Made by a program: the position numbers and the translations under genes. The notes below the pieces were generated by a model, which worked only from the letters and a program-made list of their open reading frames with translations, was not told the origin of the DNA and ran no database searches. This document shows positions 8,039 to 14,951 of a stretch of DNA of 32,591 nucleotides, piece by piece. Position 1 is the stretch's first letter, and each line of letters starts with the position of its first letter. Source of the stretch: Hyphomicrobium_A sp039933175 (lineage in GTDB: Bacteria > Pseudomonadota > Alphaproteobacteria > Rhizobiales > Hyphomicrobiaceae); NCBI GenBank assembly GCA_039933175.1, contig JBDTOR010000009.1, positions 1-32,591 of the forward strand, in the 5' to 3' direction.

Positions 8039-9433
8039 ATGGCCAAGAAAACCCGCACCGAGACCGACACCTTCGGCCCTATCGAGGTCGACGCCGACAA
8101 GTATTGGGGCGCCCAGGCACAGCGTTCGCTCGGCAACTTCAAGATCGGCTGGGAACGCCAGCCGCTGGCGATCGTGCGCGCGCTCGGCATCGTCAAGCGG
8201 GCTGCCGCCGAGACCAACATGGCGCTCGGCCGGCTCGACAAGAAGGTCGGCGACGCCGTCATCAAGGCGGCGCAGGAAGTGATGGAAGGCAAGCTTGACG
8301 ATCACTTCCCGCTCGTTGTCTGGCAGACGGGCTCCGGCACCCAGTCGAACATGAACGCCAATGAGGTGATCTCCAACCGCGCCATCGAGATGCTGAGCGG
8401 CGAGATGGGTTCTAAGAAGCCCGTACATCCGAACGACCACGTCAACATGAGCCAGTCGTCGAACGATACCTACCCGACGGCCATGCATATCGCCTGCGCC
8501 GAGGAGATTGTGCATCGGCTGCTACCGGCACTGCACAAGCTGCGCAACGCCCTGAACGACAAGGCGCAGGCATGGGCCGACATCGTCAAGATTGGCCGCA
8601 CGCATACGCAGGATGCAACGCCGCTGACGCTTGGTCAGGAGTTCGGCGGCTACACGCAGCAGGTCGAGAACGGCATCAAACGCATCGAGCAGACGCTGCC
8701 CTCGCTGATGGAGCTGGCGCAGGGTGGCACCGCCGTCGGCACCGGCCTCAACGCGCCGAAGGGTTTTGCCGAGATGATCGCCGAGCGCATCGCCTCCATC
8801 ACGCAGCTGCCTTTCAAGAGCGCGCCCAACAAATTCGAGGCGCTGGCCGCGCACGATGCCATGGTGATGAGCCACGGCGCCATCAACACGGTGGCGGCCG
8901 GGCTGTTCAAGATCGCCAACGACATCCGCCTGCTCGGCTCCGGTCCGCGCTCCGGCCTTGGCGAGCTGTCTCTGCCCGAGAACGAGCCGGGCTCCTCGAT
9001 CATGCCGGGCAAGGTCAACCCGACGCAGTGCGAGGCGCTGACGCAGGTGTGCGTGCAGATATTCGGCAACAACACCGCCATCACTTTTGCCGGCAGCCAG
9101 GGCCACTTCGAGCTCAACGTCTACAATCCGGTGATGGGCTACAACTTCCTGCAGTCGGTGCGCCTGATGGCCGACGCGGCGGTGTCGTTCACCGACAACT
9201 GCGTCGTCGGCATCGAGCCGCGCACCGACAACATCAAGGCCGGGCTCGAGCGCTCCTTGATGCTCGTCACGGCGCTGGCACCCAAGATCGGTTACGATGC
9301 GGCGGCCAAGATCGCCAAGACCGCGCACAAGAACGGCACGACGTTGCGCGAGGAAGCGGTGGGCGGCGGCTACGTGACGGACAAGGAGTTCGACGAGATC
9401 GTCGACCCCCGCAAGATGCTTGCTCCCGACTGA
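8039..9433 (+). CDS. fumC: Class II fumarate hydratase
   Basis: This is the iron-independent fumarase of the TCA cycle, a cytoplasmic homotetramer that interconverts fumarate and L-malate. At 464 residues it is close to E. coli FumC. Family blocks are intact: TGSGTQSNMNANEV, HPNDHVNMSQSSNDTYPTAM, and the signature loop GSSIMPGKVNP with the catalytic Ser pair at about 319-320. The start at 8039 (MAKKTRTETDTFGPIEV) is chosen because the 31 residues upstream in the same frame look like non-coding leader. The next genes on the same strand are a ccdAB-like module, then DUF4169 and an RHH protein. From memory, the latter two commonly sit near fumC in related bacteria. Confidence 0.97.
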   Translation: MAKKTRTETDTFGPIEVDADKYWGAQAQRSLGNFKIGWERQPLAIVRALGIVKRAAAETNMALGRLDKKVGDAVIKAAQEVMEGKLDDHFPLVVWQTGSGTQSNMNANEVISNRAIEMLSGEMGSKKPVHPNDHVNMSQSSNDTYPTAMHIACAEEIVHRLLPALHKLRNALNDKAQAWADIVKIGRTHTQDATPLTLGQEFGGYTQQVENGIKRIEQTLPSLMELAQGGTAVGTGLNAPKGFAEMIAERIASITQLPFKSAPNKFEALAAHDAMVMSHGAINTVAAGLFKIANDIRLLGSGPRSGLGELSLPENEPGSSIMPGKVNPTQCEALTQVCVQIFGNNTAITFAGSQGHFELNVYNPVMGYNFLQSVRLMADAAVSFTDNCVVGIEPRTDNIKAGLERSLMLVTALAPKIGYDAAAKIAKTAHKNGTTLREEAVGGGYVTDKEFDEIVDPRKMLAPD

Positions 9434-9450
9434 CCGGCACGATCCGGCGA

Positions 9451-9479
9451 TTGACCAGCCTTCCACCTTGCGGCAGGAT
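9451..9479 (+). promoter_or_regulatory. Candidate sigma-70 promoter of the ccdAB module
   Basis: TTGACC at 9451-9456 is followed after 17 bp by CAGGAT at 9474-9479. The -35 matches consensus at 5 of 6 positions and the -10 at 3 of 6. Transcription would begin near 9486. The first operator palindrome (9478-9485) overlaps the -10 and start region, as expected for autorepression. Predicted by eye only. Confidence 0.45.
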
Positions 9480-9511
9480 GCGCATACGTAATGCGCATTC
9501 ACTATGCGCAT
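9478..9511 (+). promoter_or_regulatory. Operator array: three ATGCGCAT palindromes at 13-bp steps
   Basis: Three identical copies of the 8-bp palindrome ATGCGCAT lie at 9478-9485, 9491-9498 and 9504-9511, separated by 5-bp spacers (ACGTA and TCACT). They run from the candidate -10 up to the ribosome-binding site (GGGAGG, 9512-9517). CcdA-family ribbon-helix-helix antitoxins are known to bind short palindromes cooperatively and repress their own promoter, so these are very probably CcdA sites. The sequence pattern is direct observation; the binding protein is inference. Confidence 0.75.
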
Positions 9512-9522
9512 GGGAGGATATG

Positions 9523-9798
9523 ATGCGGGAAGACGCCAAGCCATACCGCCCCGGCGCGGTCAAAAGCGGTCCGCAAAAGAAGAAGGCGGTCAATCTGACC
9601 GTCGACGCCGAGCTGCTGGCCGAGGCGAAGGCCTCCGGCGTCAACCTTTCGAGCGTGCTCGAGGCGGCGCTGAAAGAGCAGCTGAAGCAGCAGCGCTGGC
9701 AAAAATGGCGCGAGGACAACCGCGCCGCCATCGAGGCCAGCAACGCCCAGCTCGAACGCGACGGACTGTGGTTCGAACCGGATTGGCTGCGCAAATGA
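9523..9798 (+). CDS. ccdA: CcdA-family type II antitoxin
   Basis: This small protein of about 91 residues is predicted to bind and neutralise the CcdB-like toxin encoded next to it and to repress the operon. The N-terminal part (KKKAVNLTVDAELLAEAKASGVNLSSVLEAALK) matches a ribbon-helix-helix DNA-binding fold. The C-terminal half (RWQKWREDNRAAIEASNAQLERDGLWFEPDW) matches the flexible CcdA toxin-binding tail. Two adjacent ATGs exist at 9520 and 9523; GGGAGG ends 2 nt before the first and 5 nt before the second, so the second is preferred. Its stop overlaps the ccdB start by ATGA, indicating translational coupling. It sits directly downstream of the triple-palindrome operator. The assignment rests on sequence resemblance plus gene order. 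Confidence 0.88.
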   Translation: MREDAKPYRPGAVKSGPQKKKAVNLTVDAELLAEAKASGVNLSSVLEAALKEQLKQQRWQKWREDNRAAIEASNAQLERDGLWFEPDWLRK

Positions 9799-10106
9799 AG
9801 CGCTTCGATGTCTGCCCGGCTTCCGGGCCGGGCGTCACCGGGCGCGGGCGGCTCGTCGTGGTCCTGCAGCACGAGCATTTGAGCCAATTGAGTAACGTCG
9901 TTGTGGCGCCGCTGTTCGCAGACGGTGAGTTAGAGACGATCGATCGCCTTCGGCCTGTCGTTGTGGTCGAAGCTCGCACCTACGTCGTCGCCGTAGATCG
10001 GCTCGCAGCCCTGCCGGGTCGCCAGCTGGGTCCACCCGTGGCAAATCTGGAGAGCGCACGATATGAGATTATCAACGCGCTGGATTTTCTTTTCGGTGGG
10101 TTCTGA
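9795..10106 (+). CDS. ccdB: CcdB-family toxin with atypical C-terminus
   Basis: This 103-residue protein is the predicted toxin of the pair. CcdB of the F plasmid poisons DNA gyrase. Recognisable features are the N-terminal strand MKRFDV, the core strand VVVAPLF, and the C-terminal helix EIINALDFLFGGF, which aligns with the F-plasmid ending IKNAINLMFWGI. The F-plasmid Trp99 essential for gyrase poisoning is replaced here by Gly (residue 101), and the last residue is Phe rather than Ile. The toxin may therefore have altered gyrase affinity, another target, or reduced activity. Its ATG overlaps the antitoxin stop (ATGA at 9795-9798). Family call is fairly sure; toxicity is untested. Confidence 0.82.
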   Translation: MKRFDVCPASGPGVTGRGRLVVVLQHEHLSQLSNVVVAPLFADGELETIDRLRPVVVVEARTYVVAVDRLAALPGRQLGPPVANLESARYEIINALDFLFGGF

Positions 10107-10109
10107 CCA

Positions 10110-10310
10110 ATGAGCGCCGAGATCATCAACCTCAGGCGGCAGCGCAAAGTGAAGCAGCGCCAACAGGCCGAAGCGCAGGCCACTGAGAACCGCGCCAAGT
10201 TTGGGCAATCGAAAGCCGCGCGCTCCGCGAGGGACGCCGAGCAGGACCTCGAAGTGCGCCGCCTCGACGCCTTGCGTCGCGAGCGCGGCGACGACGGGGC
10301 CGACGAATAA
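10110..10310 (+). CDS. DUF4169 family small basic protein
   Basis: A 66-residue, highly charged protein beginning MSAEIINLRRQRKVKQR, with the conserved segment ENRAKFGQSKAARSA. It matches the DUF4169 family as I remember it from alphaproteobacteria. It has no membrane segment and no cysteine, and is probably helical and nucleic-acid- or protein-binding; its function is unknown. It starts 3 nt after the ccdB stop. Its own stop TAA shares a base with the next ATG (TAATG), so the following RHH protein should be translationally coupled. Family recognition is fairly confident; no role is claimed. Confidence 0.8.
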   Translation: MSAEIINLRRQRKVKQRQQAEAQATENRAKFGQSKAARSARDAEQDLEVRRLDALRRERGDDGADE

Positions 10311-10576
10311 TGCCTCGCCGTGATGACGAGCCGCGCGCACGCGTCAACGCCCGCCCGCTGAAGCGTTCATTCGCCATCAAGGGCCACCGCACGTCGATCT
10401 CCATGGAGGCGTCGTTCTGGGAGGCCTTGCAGCAGGCCGCCGCGCTGGAGAACAGCACGCTCGCCGCCATCGTCGCCTCGGTCGACGCCGGGCGCGGGGA
10501 CGCTGGCCTGTCGAGCGCCGTGCGCGTGTGGATACTGGATTACTTCCGCAAACGGTCGCTGCCGGCCCCGCGTTGA
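10310..10576 (+). CDS. Ribbon-helix-helix domain protein (RHH_4 type)
   Basis: An 88-residue protein whose core, SFAIKGHRTSISMEASFWEALQQAAA, followed by STLAAIVASVDA and SSAVRVWILDYFRK, matches the RHH_4 family of alphaproteobacteria. RHH proteins usually bind DNA as dimers through the beta strand, here the RTSISM segment. Some members of this family carry longer C-termini, so a DNA-binding role is likely but not proven. It overlaps the DUF4169 gene by one base (TAATG). It ends 22 bp before the convergent asmA-like gene. Its regulatory target is unknown. Confidence 0.82.
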   Translation: MPRRDDEPRARVNARPLKRSFAIKGHRTSISMEASFWEALQQAAALENSTLAAIVASVDAGRGDAGLSSAVRVWILDYFRKRSLPAPR

Positions 10577-10598
10577 GGCCGCCAAGTCCATCGCCCGC

Positions 10599-13500
10599 TC
10601 AGTTGGCGTTGTTGAGGTTGCGCATCACCTGATCGCGGACCTGCAGTTGCCGATCGGGCCGCACGCGTTGTCGGGAGGCGCCGGTTGAGGTGGGAGGTGC
10701 CACCGCTCCCGGCTGGGCGAACGGTAGCCCCGTGGCCGGATCGATCGGCGCCGGAACGACGGCCTGTGCTTCTTCGCCGGGCGCGGGCGGCACAAGGACT
10801 CCCGGTGCGCTGGCGCTGCTGGGCGGTATGGCCGGGGCAGCGGCGGTCGGATCGGCCGGGACGGCGCCGTTCGCGGAGGGTTGGGGAGGCACTATTGGTG
10901 CAACCGGTGCCGGCATGGGTACGGCTTGAGGCGCGGTCAGCGGGGCAACGCTACCTTGATCAGATTCCAGCGCGCGCCGGCGGTCGTCGTCGCGGCGCGC
11001 CCGTTCGGCATCGGCATTGCGCAGACGCTCGAGCTGGTCGGCGTCGAGTTCCATTTTACGGATGGTGAGCTCGCGCTCCAGCGGCTCGGCGGTGATGCGC
11101 GACTCAAGCGCCCAGGCGTTGGCCAGCGGGCCCGTGTAGACGACGCCTACGGCAGGCAGCGCGCCGCCGCGCGGCTTGTCGGCCTGCTGCACGTCAGGCG
11201 CCTTCGGTTCGGCGAGCCAAGCGCTGTCGACGACCAGCGAGGTCAGATCGATCGTCGTCTCGACCTTGGTCGCGCCGGCGTCGGAATCGAGAGTGACGAG
11301 CGCCAGCTTGGCGGCACCGTCGGCAATCTCGATCGGAATTGTGCGCGGTCCTACAGCGACAGCGCTGGCGTCCATCTGCGTGCGCAGCGCGGTGGTGAGC
11401 TGTTCGCCGCTGCCGCCCGCCTCGCCCGACAGCACCGCATCGGAGGTTGCGATCACCGCCAACGCCGTCGGCGCATGCATCGAGATGTCGCCGAGCTTTA
11501 GCTCGCCCTTGCCGGTTGCGACGGTGACGAGCGCGCCGGGTGTCGAGGCACGTCCGCTGAACGCCAGCGACAATGAGGCCTGGGCGTCGTGAGCGGCGGG
11601 TCCGGTAGCAGCGGTTGCCGTCACCGGCCGTTTGAATTGCATGTCGGTAATCTGCACGTCGCCGGTGAGGTTGGCGCCGCCCGGCGCCCGCTCGAGTGCC
11701 AGATTGGCGATGAGCTGGCCGCCAAGCACCTTGCCTTCCAGCTTGCTCACTGTGAGTTTGCCGGGAGCCAGGGCGACCTCGGCGCGGGCGTTGGGAATCG
11801 ACATGCCGTCAGTCAGCATCAGGCTGCCGAATTCGATGTTGAGCTTGCCCTCGACGCCGTCCAGCGCGGCAAAGTCGAAGGCGTGCTCGGGCCATATCGA
11901 CTTGCCGGCGGTCAGCGGCTCGGCGCCCGGAGCCTCGGCGATCTGTTTGCGATCGAGTGCGAGGACGAGCAAGCCCGCGATCGTCGCGCTATCGATGTCG
12001 AGCCTGCCGGTGACGATCGCCGGTCCTTCGCTTGGATAGGAGAGGGCGATGCTGCCGCCGATCCTGCTGCCGCCGATGGTCAGCTCCTGGGGCTGCAGCT
12101 CGATGGCGTTATCGGCCGAGGCGACCTTGATCGTGCCGACAATGGCGGTCTCGCCGAGCGCGGGGCCGGCGCCCAGCCCGGCAACCGCCATGGCGTCGCT
12201 CAAGGCGCGCGCCGAGACGCGCAGGTCGCCATCGAATGTACGAGCGCCCTCGTTCGGGACCACCACGCGGCCGTCGTATCCGTAGAACAGCGCCGGCGCC
12301 CTGGCCGAGGCCGACGCCGTCATGCCGTTCGCCGGCACGCCGACCGCCTTCAAGAAGATTTCGCCGGGCTGCGGCACGATCGCTGGGTCGCGCACGCGCT
12401 CTGTCCGCGCGCCGAGACTCTCGACGAGAGCGGCAACGTCGGGGCTGTCGATCGTCGCCGTGATATCGGCGGGCGCCGCGCGCCAATTGCTGAGGCCGCC
12501 GTCGAGCAGCGCGGAGACGACAAGCCGGCCGGTCGCCTGCACGCTGCCGTCGGCAGCGATGTCGACGGCAGCGGCCTGGCGTTCGCCGAGGCGCAAGGTG
12601 CCGGCGACGCGCATCGGCGTGAGGGCGGCGAAGGATTGCGTCTGCTGGCGCAAATCCGCCGGTAGATCGAACAGCTGCACCAGCTTCGCGTAGGCGTCCT
12701 TGTTCGGCGCACCGAACGTCCATTGCAAGGTGCCGCGCGCGCTTTTCGTCACCTCGGCGACGTTGCCTTCCAACTCGAACGCCAGGCCATCGGCACCGGC
12801 GAACTTGCACGAGCGTATGGTAAGGCGCCCGTGCTCGACGCCGGCGTCAAGGTCGACATCGCGCAGCTTGCCGTTGTCGGTGATGAGCTCGCCGGTACGC
12901 AGACGCAGATGCAGGTCGGTGGTGGCCGGGTCGAGCCAGGCGAATTTCGGCTTCTCCGGTGTGGATGTCTCCGATCCGCCGTTCGCCAGCAGGCCCTTGA
13001 AGGCGCTTATGCCAGCCGGCCACAACTGCGCCGCGTCGATCTCGCCCCCGTCGAGCGTAACGGCAAGGCGCCGGCGATCCTTCATGCCGTAGTGTACCTC
13101 GCCGGTGATCGTTCTGCCGCCAAGCTCGGCTCCGGCTTCGGTCAGGTCGATACCGTTGTCGCTCATCGCCAGACGGCCTTGCAGCGAGAACGGCCCCTCG
13201 CTGCGAACCGTATCGGCCAGAGCCTTATCCTTGGCGGCCCAGTCGATGAAGCGGGCGAGGTTGGTGCCGTGCAGGGTGACATCGCCGCGGAAAGCTTGAC
13301 CGCTGGCGGCCTCGGCAACGGCGCCGTCAAGAGCCAGCTTGCCGCCGCCCGGCAGCGCGGCGCGCAGGTTGTTGAGCAGCAGCGTACCCTGGGCGCGCGC
13401 CACCTCGAGTTTGATGCCGCTCACGGCTTCGCCGCCGAGGCTGGCCTGATCGAGATCGAAGTTGACCTTGCTGTCGGCGTTTTTCGGCAGCGCCTCCATC

Positions 13501-14567
13501 ATCGCCAGGATGAAGTTGCGCGCCGTGTCGAACGGATTGACCGGGCCGTCGGTGGCTTTCGCCACGCGGTCGAGGTCGAGCCAGCGCGACGACAGCACCA
13601 TCTCGACGTTCAGCGCCTCGGTCCAGCTGGCCGTCGCCGAGCCGCTGATGAGCTGCGGCTGACCGACATGCTCGAACGCCAGCGCGATGTCGTCGAGGCG
13701 CAGCCCCTTGGCATCGCCGGTAACGCGCGACTTGAAGTCGATGAGCGGGGTTTCCGGCTTGCCGCCAGGAATAGTGGCTGGCGCAGTAGCGATCGGCAGC
13801 TCGCCGGCGGCCAACGCCAGCTTGGCGGTGACCTCGCCCTCGAGGCGCGGCCGGCCTTTCAAGTCCTCAAAGCGCCCATCCACCGAATAGACGCTGCTGT
13901 CGCCGGCCGTACCGCGCACGATGGCTTTGAAGCGGATGCCGCCATCGGCCTCCGTCGCCCCCGTGGAGACGCGCACGTCGCGGTCGCTGCCCTTGTAATT
14001 GGTGATGCCCTTGAAGGCGAACGGACCATCGATGGAATCGGCTTTGAATTCGCCGTTGAGCCCGCCGAGCTCGGCAAAGCCGATGCCCTTGGGTCCGTGG
14101 AAAGCGATTATGCCGTCGGCGATTTTGACCGACTGCAGCGTGACGCCCGCCGGCACGAACGGTAGCGAGCCCGAGGCGATGGAGAAGCTCCGCCAGTTGC
14201 CGGCGCCCTCGGCATCGACGGCGAGGCGGAGCACCGGCTTTTCGAGCACGATCTCGTTGGCTTCGATGATGCCCTTGAGCAGCGGGGCGACCGACAGGCG
14301 CATGGTGAAGCTGTCGGCGCGGAAGAAAGGCTCGCCGGTGGTGCCGCTCGGGTCGGCGATGCGCAGCTTCTCGAAGCTCACGTAGGGCGCGGGAAGCAGG
14401 CGCACGTTGACGTCGCCGCCGACGCGCACGTCGCGGCCGAGGATGCGCGTCGCTTCCTCTTCGAAGACGCCGCGGTAGCCGTTCCAGTCGACGAAATGGG
14501 GCACGGCGAACAGCGCCGCGAGGGCGAGCGAGATTAGCCCCGCGATGTAAAGAAGCCCGTTGCTCAT
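10599..14567 (-). CDS. AsmA family envelope protein
   Basis: This 1322-residue protein is anchored in the inner membrane by one N-terminal segment (about residues 5-25, YIAGLISLALAALFAVPHF), followed by DWNGYRGVFEEEATRILGRDVRVGG, the AsmA N-terminal signature. The long periplasmic body is rich in short beta-strand repeats, as in AsmA/TamB-like proteins linked to outer-membrane biogenesis and lipid transport between membranes. The last 120 or so residues are Pro/Ala-rich, then basic (RQRVRPDRQLQVRD), which is unusual for the family core. The start ATG has GGAAGG 4 nt upstream. Two large open frames on the opposite strand are codon-bias shadows. The exact cargo or partner cannot be inferred from the sequence. 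Confidence 0.9.
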   Translation of the reverse strand: MSNGLLYIAGLISLALAALFAVPHFVDWNGYRGVFEEEATRILGRDVRVGGDVNVRLLPAPYVSFEKLRIADPSGTTGEPFFRADSFTMRLSVAPLLKGIIEANEIVLEKPVLRLAVDAEGAGNWRSFSIASGSLPFVPAGVTLQSVKIADGIIAFHGPKGIGFAELGGLNGEFKADSIDGPFAFKGITNYKGSDRDVRVSTGATEADGGIRFKAIVRGTAGDSSVYSVDGRFEDLKGRPRLEGEVTAKLALAAGELPIATAPATIPGGKPETPLIDFKSRVTGDAKGLRLDDIALAFEHVGQPQLISGSATASWTEALNVEMVLSSRWLDLDRVAKATDGPVNPFDTARNFILAMMEALPKNADSKVNFDLDQASLGGEAVSGIKLEVARAQGTLLLNNLRAALPGGGKLALDGAVAEAASGQAFRGDVTLHGTNLARFIDWAAKDKALADTVRSEGPFSLQGRLAMSDNGIDLTEAGAELGGRTITGEVHYGMKDRRRLAVTLDGGEIDAAQLWPAGISAFKGLLANGGSETSTPEKPKFAWLDPATTDLHLRLRTGELITDNGKLRDVDLDAGVEHGRLTIRSCKFAGADGLAFELEGNVAEVTKSARGTLQWTFGAPNKDAYAKLVQLFDLPADLRQQTQSFAALTPMRVAGTLRLGERQAAAVDIAADGSVQATGRLVVSALLDGGLSNWRAAPADITATIDSPDVAALVESLGARTERVRDPAIVPQPGEIFLKAVGVPANGMTASASARAPALFYGYDGRVVVPNEGARTFDGDLRVSARALSDAMAVAGLGAGPALGETAIVGTIKVASADNAIELQPQELTIGGSRIGGSIALSYPSEGPAIVTGRLDIDSATIAGLLVLALDRKQIAEAPGAEPLTAGKSIWPEHAFDFAALDGVEGKLNIEFGSLMLTDGMSIPNARAEVALAPGKLTVSKLEGKVLGGQLIANLALERAPGGANLTGDVQITDMQFKRPVTATAATGPAAHDAQASLSLAFSGRASTPGALVTVATGKGELKLGDISMHAPTALAVIATSDAVLSGEAGGSGEQLTTALRTQMDASAVAVGPRTIPIEIADGAAKLALVTLDSDAGATKVETTIDLTSLVVDSAWLAEPKAPDVQQADKPRGGALPAVGVVYTGPLANAWALESRITAEPLERELTIRKMELDADQLERLRNADAERARRDDDRRRALESDQGSVAPLTAPQAVPMPAPVAPIVPPQPSANGAVPADPTAAAPAIPPSSASAPGVLVPPAPGEEAQAVVPAPIDPATGLPFAQPGAVAPPTSTGASRQRVRPDRQLQVRDQVMRNLNNAN

Positions 14568-14951
14568 CTAGCCTTCCAGAAATCCGATCGGCGCGCGGCC
14601 ACCTCGGCAGATGCAGCGAGTCCGGAGCCGAGCGAAATGTGGGCCGCCGGGTTGTCTCGCGTTTGTCGAGCCGTTGACGCAAACGGGCCTGTTACGGCCC
14701 GCTGTCCGCCCTCAGATCGGTCGGCGCGCACTCTAGCTTATTCGTTTTCCCATGTCTGGATCACGATCCGGAGACCATTTCACGGCGGGACCACAGAAAA
14801 ATGGCGAAGCGCGTGCCCGATTAACTGCCCTGCGCGGGACACGCGCAAACGGTCACCCCCATATTTTTCAGCCCTCCGCACCCTATATCTGGTGTGGGCG
14901 GCGAACCGGCAGCCGTTGCCCCTCGCAGCCCGGTGATATAGTTCGGAAAGC
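14568..14951. other. Divergent asmA-like / uvrD intergenic region
   Basis: This 384-bp stretch should hold both divergent promoters. A 100-codon plus-strand frame (14637-14936) shows no family resemblance and has no good ribosome-binding site, so it is not called. A 6-bp stem CGGGCC/GGCCCG lies at 14684-14701. Near uvrD, TATAGT at 14937-14942 could be a -10, but it would give an almost leaderless message. Nothing stronger is seen. Confidence 0.4.

Noticed and set aside
11589..14165. Two long plus-strand open frames opposite the AsmA-like gene
   Set aside because: Arg/Gly/Ala-rich shadow translations with no family resemblance; the minus strand has a continuous AsmA protein.
14637..14936. 100-codon frame in the asmA-uvrD spacer
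   Set aside because: No ribosome-binding site, no recognisable motif, and composition typical of random high-GC sequence.
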